A stretch of DNA of 20,707 nucleotides, from NCBI GenBank assembly GCA_031292035.1, contig JARLHX010000032.1:1-20707 (forward strand). The letters run 5' to 3'. Made by a program: the position numbers and the translations under genes. Positions 1 to 7,791 of the stretch are shown piece after piece (position 1 is the stretch's first letter; every line of letters starts with the position of its first letter). Under the pieces are notes generated by a model. It saw nothing but the letters and a program-made list of their open reading frames with translations, made no database searches and was not told where the DNA came from. The stretch comes from Negativicutes bacterium (GTDB taxonomy: Bacteria; Bacillota_C; Negativicutes; Sporomusales_B; JARLHX01).

Positions 1-42
1 AGCGAAGTACTCAGAAATGGATCCAACAGGCCACGGCGAACA

Positions 43-76
43 AAAAGAAACCAGGAAATATTTCCTGGTTTCTTTT
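43..76. terminator. Perfect hairpin terminator at the left edge
   Basis: A perfect 16-bp inverted repeat (43-58 with 61-76, core ACCAGGAAA/TTTCCTGGT) with a TA loop. The stem has A-rich and T-rich ends, so it could work in both directions. It probably ends a gene lying left of the window. No start codon with a ribosome binding site is visible in the 42 bases before it. Confidence 0.75.
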
Positions 77-165
77 GGCGATATCGGTCACAATCGAAGG
101 GCGGGATATTTCCTTAGATGACAGTTTCCTCGTCTCCCCAGAACGGGATAAACAACAGGAGGATT

Positions 166-267
166 ATGATGATAATAAAAACAACGAAGAATCCTCCTCT
201 ACCGCCGCCACATCCACCAAAGCCCATCAAGATACCTCCCTTTATGAAATCATCAACTACGATATAG
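166..267 (+). CDS. Possible 33-residue proline-rich peptide
   Basis: A short frame starts with tandem ATG codons (166 and 169). A perfect AGGAGG lies at 157-162, three or six bases upstream; the second ATG has the better spacing. The product has a short hydrophobic/basic start (MMIIKTTK), a proline-rich middle (PPLPPPHPPKP) and a polar end, and stops at TAG 265-267. It has no membrane helix and no domain I recognise. The ribosome binding site and the non-random composition argue that it is translated. A longer frame with no ribosome binding site runs through the same DNA, so the case is not settled. Function unknown. Confidence 0.4.
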   Translation: MMIIKTTKNPPLPPPHPPKPIKIPPFMKSSTTI

Positions 268-526
268 TACGCTGCCGGCCGCGGATGTGTTCCACCTTAT
301 GTTTAATACTTCTTCCGCGCCAGGCAGGAGCATTCGTTGAAGCAACAGATTACCGCCAAATTTCTACAGGCACCTTGAACTCGGTTATACCATTTGTTTT
401 TTACCAAACTATAACCATTATTACATTATTTACCTCTATGCTGTTCAATTCCAAGCAGGCCAAGCAATACTACCGTTATAAAGAAGCGTCAAAAAGTCCG
501 TTAGGCAAATGTCAGGCAACGCAAAA

Positions 527-555
527 AGGGCTCTGGGAACTAAGTCTCGGAGCCC
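527..555 (-). terminator. Minus-strand terminator after a tRNA-like 3' end
   Basis: On the minus strand GGGCTC and GAGCCC form a 6-bp GC-rich stem around a 16-base loop, followed directly by TTTTT. It lies about 10 bases downstream of the tRNA-Leu 3'-end relic, the usual place for a tRNA terminator. No intact minus-strand gene is visible upstream, so it may be left over from a lost tRNA or small RNA. Confidence 0.5.
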
Positions 556-565
556 TAGATTCTAC

Positions 566-585
566 TGGTGCGAAAGACCGGAATC
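566..585 (-). repeat. Relic of a tRNA-Leu 3' end (20 bases, 19 identical)
   Basis: The minus strand reads as the last 20 bases of the tRNA-Leu gene at 15787-15873, including the encoded CCA, with one mismatch (A at 575 against G at 15796). The match stops exactly at the CCA end. The D-arm and anticodon arm are absent upstream. A 3' tRNA fragment ending at CCA is the form left by elements that integrate into tRNA genes. It could also be the remains of a decayed tRNA. The same bases can fold into a small hairpin on the plus strand (AGATT/AATCT), so a structured RNA is another possibility. Confidence 0.5.
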
Positions 586-814
586 TCCTTTTTCACATAT
601 CCGCAGGCCATCAGGAAGATAATATACACTACACCACTACTATTATTGAGGGCTTGCACAGGCAATTCCAGAAAGTACAAAGACAAAGGCCGCGTTCTCC
701 AATGATGATGCTTTATGTTATATATTTGGCGCCTGATAGTTTCAACTTACACAAAAATCACTGCAGACCCATGAAATTTGTTCATGGGAAGAGTTCAGCG
801 CCGGAGGTATACGC

Positions 815-1681
815 TTGCCTACTGCATTTTGGAGTAATACAGTTTGGTATATATTATTGAGCATAATGAGTGCTGTTTCAATAGTGTTGATACTATTGAA
901 ATCCAACAATCGCAAGTTTGACATTGGATTTGGCCTCGCAGTGTTAGGCGCAACATTTCACGCGGAATTCTCCCTTTTAGTCGCATTTGATGCCTATAGA
1001 TACTTTCCCAAAATATTTAATGACCCATTCTTTGATTCTGTTCTCGGCAACTATGTTTCGCAAGTTTCGGTTGCATCCACTGTTATGTTGGCTATTATCT
1101 GCAGAATACCGCCAATATCGAATCTTATTATCGCCGGGATATATTTTATAATAGACTTCTCATTTGTAAAGTTAGAAATCTACCGACATCTCTGGTATAA
1201 ATCCATGTACACATTCATCCTGGTTTTTCTATCATTGTTGGTCGCCAATAAATGGTATCGCCGCTTACTTTATCACCCTACCCCTTTTATATACTATTTA
1301 ACACTGCACATGGCGGCAAGGGCGCTATTTTCATTTGTAATTGTTTTTAAATATTTTTTTTCGATAGAAGTTATCAATATATTTGTTTTTGACGAATTTC
1401 CTAGAAGTCAAGCCTTTCTTATCATTCTCTATGATTCAATTTGGGTTATTATCATGATGATTATTCATGGCCTGAATATCAGGTGGCTGTGGAAAAGCGC
1501 CTTTTTTGCTTTCTTACTTATTATTCAATATGTCTTGATTGATATCACAGGTATAATAACTGTAATAAGCGGGTGGTTTCTGATCGTAACGTTGTTAAAT
1601 ATATTCGGAAGCTATATTCCGGTTGTTGTTATGGATTATTTGTTAAAAAAAGGTATCGCTGCCAAATCTCAAGCTAAATAG
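815..1681 (+). CDS. Multi-pass membrane protein of unknown function
   Basis: A 288-residue, very hydrophobic protein with about eight predicted membrane helices and short polar loops. The start is a TTG at 815; GGAGGT at 803-808 sits six bases upstream and decides it. A middle segment (DFSFVKLEIYRHLWYKSMYT) resembles in pattern the ERY...W segment of the small membrane protein at 16006-16452. Both remind me of the CBO0543-type membrane proteins of Firmicutes, but this is a pattern resemblance only and no function is known. The gene is AT-rich compared with the hydroxylase downstream. It is convergent with the AraC-type gene, about 120 bp away, with no clear terminator between them. Confidence 0.75.
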   Translation: MPTAFWSNTVWYILLSIMSAVSIVLILLKSNNRKFDIGFGLAVLGATFHAEFSLLVAFDAYRYFPKIFNDPFFDSVLGNYVSQVSVASTVMLAIICRIPPISNLIIAGIYFIIDFSFVKLEIYRHLWYKSMYTFILVFLSLLVANKWYRRLLYHPTPFIYYLTLHMAARALFSFVIVFKYFFSIEVINIFVFDEFPRSQAFLIILYDSIWVIIMMIIHGLNIRWLWKSAFFAFLLIIQYVLIDITGIITVISGWFLIVTLLNIFGSYIPVVVMDYLLKKGIAAKSQAK

Positions 1682-1801
1682 AATACGCAAGCAGAGGTTC
1701 CGGTTCTGGACATAGCGGCCACCTGCACGCCCCTTGGCTCCCGATTGGCCAGAACATGTCCTTAAGTCTGGCACTTTTGGACTCACCTTCTATAAACCCG
1801 G

Positions 1802-2710
1802 TCATATCTTACTATCAGAGATACCAATCGCGAGAGGATCGGGCCTGCATTTGGTTCGGACTTGGGAAGGTGCTATTTTTTTATACTTCTTAAATAATCT
1901 GCTAAAATAATTGATATCATTAAACCCGGCCTCAAGGGCAATCTCAGTAACATTAAGATCCGTTTTCATCAAAAGTCCAACCGCTTTATTGACCCTAAGC
2001 TGGTTTATGTACTCGCGGGAGGACTTGCCGGTAATATTCTTAAATATCCGGCAGAAGTGAGGTATGCTTGTATTTACCATTGCTGCAAGATCCGTTAAAC
2101 CGATACTTTCAGTATAATGGGTTTCAATATAGTCTAACGCCACCTGAACCCGTTTCAAATTGAGAGTCTGAGTGTGATATTCATCCGCACTCAGATTCTT
2201 TTCGACACAGCCCCGCAACAAAATCACTATCAAATCATACATGGCGGCTTTAATCGCAAGTTCAAACCCCATATCTTTATAAAGAAATTCATTGATAATC
2301 TTCTCCATGCAGCGTATCAAATCTTTATCGCCGCTGATTTTATTTTTAAATACAATGAGATTTTGAACCAACGGTGTAAAATACTTCGTTTGACATAAGT
2401 CCATCTGATTACTGAAAAGAAAAGAGAAGTCGGTTCTAACTACGTAATAGACCAAATCATTTGTCAGTCCTTCTCCATAATGCAGTTCATTGGCATTAAT
2501 CACGACAATATCGCCTGGCTCAACCTGGATTGGCTTCGCATTGCAGCAAATCAATGCCTTTCCTTGGGTAAAATACAACAATTGAATCTGTTCATGCCAA
2601 TGGTCGTCAAAAATAGGACCAGGCTCCTTTTTCTCACTTTTACTGATATGAACCGGAAACCCCTCAATAGGTCTTTCATTGTGACAGGTCGCTAAATATT
2701 TTTCTTTCAC
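1802..2710 (-). CDS. AraC-family transcriptional regulator
   Basis: 302 residues with the two-part AraC layout. The N-terminal cupin-like sensor (about residues 35-85) carries HWHEQIQLLYFTQG and PGDIVVINANELHYG. The C-terminal pair of helix-turn-helix units (about residues 190-285) includes LTDLAAMVNTSIPHFCRIFK and VTEIALEAGFNDINYFSRLF followed by PSQVR. The start is GTG at 2710, with GGGGGT about six bases upstream on the minus strand. It is divergent from the molybdenum hydroxylase gene with 135 bp between them, the usual arrangement for an AraC activator and its target. I infer that it controls that gene in response to a small molecule bound by the cupin pocket. The ligand cannot be read from the sequence. 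Confidence 0.93.
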   Translation of the reverse strand: MKEKYLATCHNERPIEGFPVHISKSEKKEPGPIFDDHWHEQIQLLYFTQGKALICCNAKPIQVEPGDIVVINANELHYGEGLTNDLVYYVVRTDFSFLFSNQMDLCQTKYFTPLVQNLIVFKNKISGDKDLIRCMEKIINEFLYKDMGFELAIKAAMYDLIVILLRGCVEKNLSADEYHTQTLNLKRVQVALDYIETHYTESIGLTDLAAMVNTSIPHFCRIFKNITGKSSREYINQLRVNKAVGLLMKTDLNVTEIALEAGFNDINYFSRLFKKYKKIAPSQVRTKCRPDPLAIGISDSKI

Positions 2711-2781
2711 GGATCTACCCCCAGGTTAAATTTGTGCTACTATTCATCAATACAACCCAGGAAATGCAGCCACATTTTCAG

Positions 2782-2787
2782 TATAAT
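2782..2787 (+). promoter_or_regulatory. Candidate -10 box for the molybdenum hydroxylase gene
   Basis: A consensus TATAAT lies 59 bases before the hydroxylase ATG. No recognisable -35 box is found 16-18 bp upstream. That would fit a promoter needing an activator such as the divergent AraC-type protein (inference). Confidence 0.4.
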
Positions 2788-2845
2788 GCATTTATAAACT
2801 ATTTCTCTATGTTAATTTTAGACTATTCTGGGGAGGAGACCAAAT

Positions 2846-5596
2846 ATGGCAGAAAAGGCACAGATCCGTTTTTGGGTAAACGAATCTCTCTTAACAGCCA
2901 GCTCCGAAAAAATTACTCTCTTGCGTTTCCTCAGGGACGAACTGAAGCTCATGGGAACTAAAAACGGCTGCAGCACGAATCACTGCGGCGCTTGCATGGT
3001 GCTTGTCGATAATCAACCGGTAAAGTCCTGCGCCCTCCCGCTTTCAAAGCTCAACGGGAAACGAGTGGTAACCATTGAGGGACTGACAAGCCCGGGAAAA
3101 CTCAGCCCCATTCAGGCGGCCTTTCTGGCGGCCGGCGCAGTGCAATGCGGCTTTTGTACCCCGGGACTGGTAGTTTCAACCCACGGCCTGTTGCTCCGCC
3201 ACCCGGATCCGACCGAGGAACAGATCCGCGAAGGCCTGCGGCACAATATCTGCCGCTGCACCGGCTATGTGAAAATCATTGAAGCGGTCAGGCTGGCTGC
3301 CCGCTGGCAACAGCATCCCGAGGAGATAAAGCTGCCCGAAGGTCTCGGCCTTGGGGTTTCGGCGCCTGACTACGACGGAGTCGACAAGGTCACCGGAACG
3401 CTCGCTTTCGCCGACGACATCGTCATGGAAAATACGCTGTACGGAAAGATTGTCTGGAGCCGCTACGCCCACGCCGAGATCACCGCGGTCGATACTGCGG
3501 CCGCTGTCGCCATGCCTGGCGTAAAGGCTGTGCTTACAGCCAAGGATGTGCCCGGCCACAACGGTATGGGCTCGCTGGTTGCGGACCAGCCTGTTCTGTG
3601 CAAGGACCGGGTGCGTTTTACCGGGGATATGGTGGCGGTGGTGTTTGCTGAATCACAGGCCACCGCCGCCGCGGCCGCTCAGGTGGTACAGGTGGAATAT
3701 CGTCAACTGCCGGGGGTTTTCTCGCCCCAGGACGGACTGAAGTCTGACGCGCCTCAGTTGCATCTGAAAGGCAACATTTCCAAATATGTGGAGCATCAGG
3801 TCGGCGACATCGAGGCCGGCTTCCGCGAAGCTGCTGTCGTGGCTGAGGGCCACTTCGAGACCCCGTTCGTCGAGCACGCCTACCTCGAACCTGAAGCGGG
3901 AGTGGGCTTCATTGACGAAGAAGGAAGGATCACGATCAAATCGCCAACCCAGTTCCCTTTCGAAATGCGACGCCAGCTCAGCACCGTTCTCGGCTTGCCG
4001 GAAGAGGCGCTCCGGGTCATCGTCGCGCCGGTGGGGGGTGCGTTCGGCAGCAAACTTGACAATACGGTGGAAGCGCTGCTGGCGCTGGGCGCCTACCATT
4101 TGCGCCGCCCGGTAAAGCTTACGCTGACCCGGGAGGAATCGCTCAAACTGAGTACGAAACGCCATCCCTACTGGCTGGATTACCGAGTGGGAGTCGCCGC
4201 CAACGGCAAAATCACGGCAATTGACGCCAAGCTGCTGTCTGACGCCGGACCTTACACGGCCCTCAGTCCCCGGGTGATCGATCAGGCCGGCCTGTTTTCC
4301 TGCGGCCCCTATTTTGTGTCCAATTTCAGGGTCGAGGGCTGGGCGGTACACACCAACAACGCCAACGGCAGCGCGTTCCGGGGCTTCGGCATCAACCAGG
4401 CGGCGGTCGCCATCGAGTCGCTTCTGGACGAATGCGCGATGAAACTAGGCGTTGATCCCTTCGATCTTCGGCTGAAAAACGCCCTGACGGTGGGTGATCC
4501 AACTATCTCCGGCGAGGTGCTGCGAACCAGTGTTGCGATCAGGGAGACGATAGCCGCAGCCAAAGAGGCTCTGCAAAAGGACCTGCCGTGGATAGCCTCG
4601 CTGCGGGCAGCCGGCCGAAAGGTCGGCGTGGGGGTAGCCAGCGGCTTCAAGAACGTCGGCGCCGGCAAGGGCAAAGTCGACGACGCCGGGGCTATCTTCC
4701 GCCTGAAAAAAGGAGGAACCATCGAGCTGAGAGCCTCGGCAGTTGATCTCGGTCAGGGAATCCGGATCGCCCTTGTGCAAATCGCCGCAGAAATACTCGG
4801 CAGCCGACCTGGCCAGATCGAGATCATTACCGGCGACACAGCTCTCACTATCCGTCACGGCGGAGTTGTCGGCGAACGCCAGGTCCTCATCAACGGCAAA
4901 GCTGTGGAAATCGCGGCCCGGGAGTTCAAAACCGCTATCCTCGAGAAAACCGCCGAACTGACCGGGCTGTCGCCGCAGGATCTTCGGCTGGAACATGATA
5001 ACATATTGGCCGGCAACAAACCTGTAATGACCTTCGCCGAACTTGAGGCCGCCGCCGGCAGCCTGGAAGTAAGTCATTATTACGTCGCCCCCAAGACCTA
5101 TGCCTTTGCCGACAAGGAAGCGAGGCGCACCGTCCCGGTGGAGGAATACCGCAATTACCCGGCCTATGCCTACACCACCCAGGTTGCCGTCGTCGAAGTC
5201 GATGAAAGCAGCGGCCGGGTCAAAGTGCTGAAAGTCATCGCCGCCCATGACTGCGGCAAGGCGATCAACCCGCAAAAGATCGAAGGCCAGATCGAGGGCA
5301 GCTGCCTGCAGGGCCAGGGCTACGCTCTCACTGAGGGTTATTACCTCAAGGACGGCATTCCCCAGACCCGGACGTTCCAGTCACTCGGGGTCCCCACTAT
5401 TCTCGACGCCCCGCCAGTCGAGTCGATCATCATCGAAGACCCCGAGCCAAGTGGGCCTTTCGGGGCAAAAGGCGTGTCCGAGGTCGCCACGGTTCCCATC
5501 ACCCCGGCGATCCTAAACGCGATTTATGACGCTATAGGCAAACGTTTTTATGTCCTCCCGGTTACTCCGGATAAAATTTTGAAATCGGTCAAGTAA
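2846..5596 (+). CDS. Molybdenum hydroxylase with two [2Fe-2S] clusters, no FAD domain (aldehyde oxidoreductase/xanthine dehydrogenase family)
   Basis: A 916-residue single-chain enzyme. Residues 1-75 are a plant-type [2Fe-2S] domain (C42, C47, C50, C62). Residues 85-155 are the helical second [2Fe-2S] domain (C101, C104, C136, C138). From about residue 170 it is the molybdopterin catalytic region, with PVGGAFGSKLD (about 396), AFRGFG (about 510), VDLGQG (about 633), GVVGERQV (about 675) and GAKGVSE, whose E879 matches the family's catalytic glutamate. Size and order match the FAD-free Desulfovibrio gigas aldehyde oxidoreductase. Electrons therefore probably go to ferredoxin or flavodoxin rather than NAD (inference). 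The substrate (aldehyde, purine or other N-heterocycle) cannot be told. ATG 2846 follows GGGAGGAG at a good distance. No FAD subunit or cofactor-insertion gene is nearby. Confidence 0.92.
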   Translation: MAEKAQIRFWVNESLLTASSEKITLLRFLRDELKLMGTKNGCSTNHCGACMVLVDNQPVKSCALPLSKLNGKRVVTIEGLTSPGKLSPIQAAFLAAGAVQCGFCTPGLVVSTHGLLLRHPDPTEEQIREGLRHNICRCTGYVKIIEAVRLAARWQQHPEEIKLPEGLGLGVSAPDYDGVDKVTGTLAFADDIVMENTLYGKIVWSRYAHAEITAVDTAAAVAMPGVKAVLTAKDVPGHNGMGSLVADQPVLCKDRVRFTGDMVAVVFAESQATAAAAAQVVQVEYRQLPGVFSPQDGLKSDAPQLHLKGNISKYVEHQVGDIEAGFREAAVVAEGHFETPFVEHAYLEPEAGVGFIDEEGRITIKSPTQFPFEMRRQLSTVLGLPEEALRVIVAPVGGAFGSKLDNTVEALLALGAYHLRRPVKLTLTREESLKLSTKRHPYWLDYRVGVAANGKITAIDAKLLSDAGPYTALSPRVIDQAGLFSCGPYFVSNFRVEGWAVHTNNANGSAFRGFGINQAAVAIESLLDECAMKLGVDPFDLRLKNALTVGDPTISGEVLRTSVAIRETIAAAKEALQKDLPWIASLRAAGRKVGVGVASGFKNVGAGKGKVDDAGAIFRLKKGGTIELRASAVDLGQGIRIALVQIAAEILGSRPGQIEIITGDTALTIRHGGVVGERQVLINGKAVEIAAREFKTAILEKTAELTGLSPQDLRLEHDNILAGNKPVMTFAELEAAAGSLEVSHYYVAPKTYAFADKEARRTVPVEEYRNYPAYAYTTQVAVVEVDESSGRVKVLKVIAAHDCGKAINPQKIEGQIEGSCLQGQGYALTEGYYLKDGIPQTRTFQSLGVPTILDAPPVESIIIEDPEPSGPFGAKGVSEVATVPITPAILNAIYDAIGKRFYVLPVTPDKILKSVK

Positions 5597-5606
5597 GTGT
5601 AATGTC

Positions 5607-5643
5607 AAAATAGCAAAGTCAGGATTCCTGACTTTGCTATTTT
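5607..5643. terminator. Bidirectional terminator between hydroxylase gene and kduD
   Basis: A perfect 17-bp stem (5607-5623 with 5627-5643, core GCAAAGTCAGG/CCTGACTTTGC) with an ATT loop. T-rich ends follow on both strands. It separates two convergent transcripts and closes both the hydroxylase gene and the uronate operon. Confidence 0.92.
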
Positions 5644-5743
5644 TATTTATACCCTTGAAACAAGGACGGTACCCATTACGTTTGGGCAATCCCCTCGCAA
5701 ACACCTTGAACACAGGGAAACAAGAAAACTATCCCCATATCTA

Positions 5744-6505
5744 CTATCGGCCCATCCAGCCTCCGTCGACGACAATGGTATGGCCCTGCAGATAGTCGGA
5801 GGCCTCTGACGCCAGGTAAACCGCGGCGCCTTTCATGTCCTCCGGCGTTCCCCAACGTCCTGACGGAATACGGGCCAGTATCGCCGGGGCCCGCTCGGCG
5901 CTCTTTTGCAGGGCTTCGGTCAGTTCGGTGGCCATGTAGCCTGGGGCGATGGCGTTGACGTTGATGTTCAACGGGGCCCATTCGTTGGCCAGCGCTTTGG
6001 TGAGGCCCAACACCGCCGACTTGCTGGAAGTGTAGGAAGGTACGATGATGCCGCCCTGGAAAGAAAGCAGCGAGGCGATATTGATGATTTTGCCCTTGCC
6101 TTGTTTGGCCATTTCCTTGGCTACCGCCTGGCAGAGAAAAAACAGCGTCTTTTGGTTGATGTTGATAACTTCATCCCAGTCCTTTTCAGAAAACTCAAGA
6201 GCCGGCGCCCGCCGGATAATCCCGGCGCAATTCACCAAAATGTCAATTTTGCCGAATTCAGCCAAGGTCTCGCTGATAATTTCGGGAATCGGCTTGATAC
6301 TGGTCAGGTCGGCCCGAATGGCGATGCTCCTCTTTCCCAGGGCCCGGATCTTGTCGGCGGCTTCGTTTACCTTGTTGCTGGCGGCGACGACCACGACATC
6401 GGCCCCGGCCTCAGCCAGCCCCAGCGCCATGCCTTCCCCCAGCCCCCGGCTGCCGCCGGTGACAATCGCAACTTTTCCCGCCAGAGAAAACTTATCTAAA
6501 ATCAT
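5744..6505 (-). CDS. kduD: 2-dehydro-3-deoxy-D-gluconate 5-dehydrogenase (KduD)
   Basis: A short-chain dehydrogenase that reduces 2,5-diketo-3-deoxygluconate to 2-keto-3-deoxygluconate with NAD(P)H, the step after KduI. The Rossmann motif TGGSRGLG is at 16-23 and NCAG at 92-95, with catalytic S145, Y158, K162 and N117. KduD-typical blocks are ALEFSEKDWD, SFQGGI..PSYT, NEWAPLNINVNAIAPGYMAT and VDGGW near the end. I chose ATG 6505: GGAGGT sits seven bases upstream, and the resulting 253 residues equal the length of E. coli KduD. A further ATG at 6520 would overlap that ribosome binding site. It is the last gene of the minus-strand uronate operon, 36 bp after the alcohol dehydrogenase gene. Confidence 0.93.
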   Translation of the reverse strand: MILDKFSLAGKVAIVTGGSRGLGEGMALGLAEAGADVVVVAASNKVNEAADKIRALGKRSIAIRADLTSIKPIPEIISETLAEFGKIDILVNCAGIIRRAPALEFSEKDWDEVININQKTLFFLCQAVAKEMAKQGKGKIINIASLLSFQGGIIVPSYTSSKSAVLGLTKALANEWAPLNINVNAIAPGYMATELTEALQKSAERAPAILARIPSGRWGTPEDMKGAAVYLASEASDYLQGHTIVVDGGWMGR

Positions 6506-6541
6506 TTCCTGTACCTCCATAGCGTGATGTTCCCCAGAAAT

Positions 6542-7675
6542 CTACTCACCTTCGTAAATCCGACTGAGAATACTCTTCATAGCATCTTCAGTAACCGGAA
6601 CCGGATTGGCCTTGGTCGAGCCTTTTAAAGAATTTTCCACTAACCCGTCCAAATCGCGGTTAAAGTCGGCCTCGGCTATTCCCAATGCCTTAAACGAGAC
6701 AGGAATGCCGACCTGCAAGTTCAGTTTCCTTACAGCTTTGACGAAGTCCGACTGACCAATTCGCCTGGCCAGATAGTCGAGCTTTGCTTTTACCTCTGCG
6801 TCCCGGGAATTGAATTCCAGCACATAAGGCAGAGCAACGGCGATCAACAGCCCGTGGCCCAAATCATATTTACCGCCCATAGCATGGGCGATGCCGTGGT
6901 CCATGCCTGTACCGACATTGGCAAAGGCGCACCCAGCCATGCTCTGATAGTTGTGGACCTTCTCCCGGGCTACAGGGTCAGCGGTCTTACACGAAACAGG
7001 AAGATATTTAAACAGTCCTTCGATAGCTCCAGCTGCTAAACATTCGCTGAAATCATCGAGATTATTGTTGGTATAGCATTCTACGGCGTGGGCCATGGCG
7101 TCCATACCTGTTTCGGCAGCGACATTGGCTGGCATTGATAGGGTAATGGCGGCGTCAAGAATGGAATAATCGGGCACAAAGGCAGAGCTCTTCGCCCCGA
7201 CTTTGAGATTTTCCTGTTTGAAAGTGAGCACTGCGAAAGGAGTAACTTCCGCTGCCGTACCTGAGGTACTGGGGATAGCGATTAGCTTGACGGTTTTTCT
7301 TTCCTGAGGTATTCCCTGACGGAATGCCGTTTCCAGGTCCAGTTCGGGATAATCGTAAAATAGGCTCATCGCCTTGGCGGCGTCAATGGCCGAGCCGCCG
7401 CCAAGGCCTATAACCGCGTCGGCCCTGAACTGCCTCATCGCGGCAATGCCTTCAGCAACAACGGTTGTAGACGGATTTTGGGGCACCCCGGAAAAGACGC
7501 GAATTTCACATTTGTTTTCACTCAGAAGCGCTTTCACCTTGTCGAGGATTCCGTTTTTAAACACTGAACTGCCGCCACATACGAGGAAAACTCGTTTCAT
7601 GTCAATGTTTTTCAGAAAAGCAATGGAGCCCCGGCCGGTAACGATGGCCTGGCCATGAAATCTCAGTTCTTTCAT
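6542..7675 (-). CDS. Iron-containing (group III) alcohol dehydrogenase
   Basis: 377 residues. The N-terminal nucleotide-binding part has GLGGGSAID (90-98) and PSTSGTAAEVTPFAV (135-149). The C-terminal helical part carries the metal ligands D192, H196, H260 and H274, in the spacing of FucO-type enzymes (DAMAHAVE and DHGIAHAMGGKYDLGHG). The length is normal. ATG 7675 is preceded by GAGGTGAG about nine bases upstream. The family oxidises or reduces primary alcohols, aldehydes or hydroxy acids with NAD(P). Its place between the permease and kduD suggests it works on a uronate-derived intermediate, or disposes of reducing power by reducing an aldehyde (inference). The substrate is unknown. Confidence 0.9.
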   Translation of the reverse strand: MKELRFHGQAIVTGRGSIAFLKNIDMKRVFLVCGGSSVFKNGILDKVKALLSENKCEIRVFSGVPQNPSTTVVAEGIAAMRQFRADAVIGLGGGSAIDAAKAMSLFYDYPELDLETAFRQGIPQERKTVKLIAIPSTSGTAAEVTPFAVLTFKQENLKVGAKSSAFVPDYSILDAAITLSMPANVAAETGMDAMAHAVECYTNNNLDDFSECLAAGAIEGLFKYLPVSCKTADPVAREKVHNYQSMAGCAFANVGTGMDHGIAHAMGGKYDLGHGLLIAVALPYVLEFNSRDAEVKAKLDYLARRIGQSDFVKAVRKLNLQVGIPVSFKALGIAEADFNRDLDGLVENSLKGSTKANPVPVTEDAMKSILSRIYEGE

Positions 7676-7791
7676 AGAACTTATCTCACCTCAGTAATTA
7701 TTACAAAGTATCGTTTTCGACCACTGGAATATATCGGAAGGCAGGCAAAGAGACGGAGGTGATAATTCCGATCTCTTCGCCCATTCTTCTT

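Larger units (their letters stand above)
268..814. other. Mostly gene-free stretch with a tRNA-like relic
   Basis: I see no convincing gene here. A stop-free plus-strand frame crosses the stretch but lacks a ribosome binding site, and its translation does not look like a folded protein. The visible structure is a minus-strand terminator hairpin (514-547 area and onward to 558) next to a 20-base copy of a tRNA-Leu 3' end (566-585), listed separately. The last bases (802-808) are the ribosome binding site of the next gene. Confidence 0.5.

Noticed and set aside
527..587. Possible riboswitch on the plus strand (two adjacent hairpins)
   Set aside because: I compared it with the consensus cores of several known classes (guanidine-I, cobalamin, SAM, TPP, c-di-GMP) from memory and found no match. 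The tRNA 3'-end plus terminator reading on the minus strand explains more of it.
1..860. A plus-strand frame open from the window edge to 860, listed as 261 residues from a TTG at 75
   Set aside because: It is longer than expected by chance, but the TTG lies in the arm of a terminator and has no ribosome binding site. The translation shows no domain, signal or regular helix pattern, and part of it is a read-through of a tRNA-like sequence. Conservation of this frame in a relative would reverse the decision.
1702..1761. Inverted repeat GTTCTGG...CCAGAAC between the convergent membrane protein and AraC-type genes
   Set aside because: The arms are about 40 bases apart and not followed by a U-tract, so it is not a credible terminator; no other role can be supported.
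3176..5275. Several long minus-strand and other-frame ORFs inside the molybdenum hydroxylase gene
   Set aside because: They are shadows in GC-rich coding DNA; the plus-strand product has all family motifs.
5906..6527. Two plus-strand ORFs opposite kduD
   Set aside because: Antisense shadows; no ribosome binding sites and no recognisable domains.
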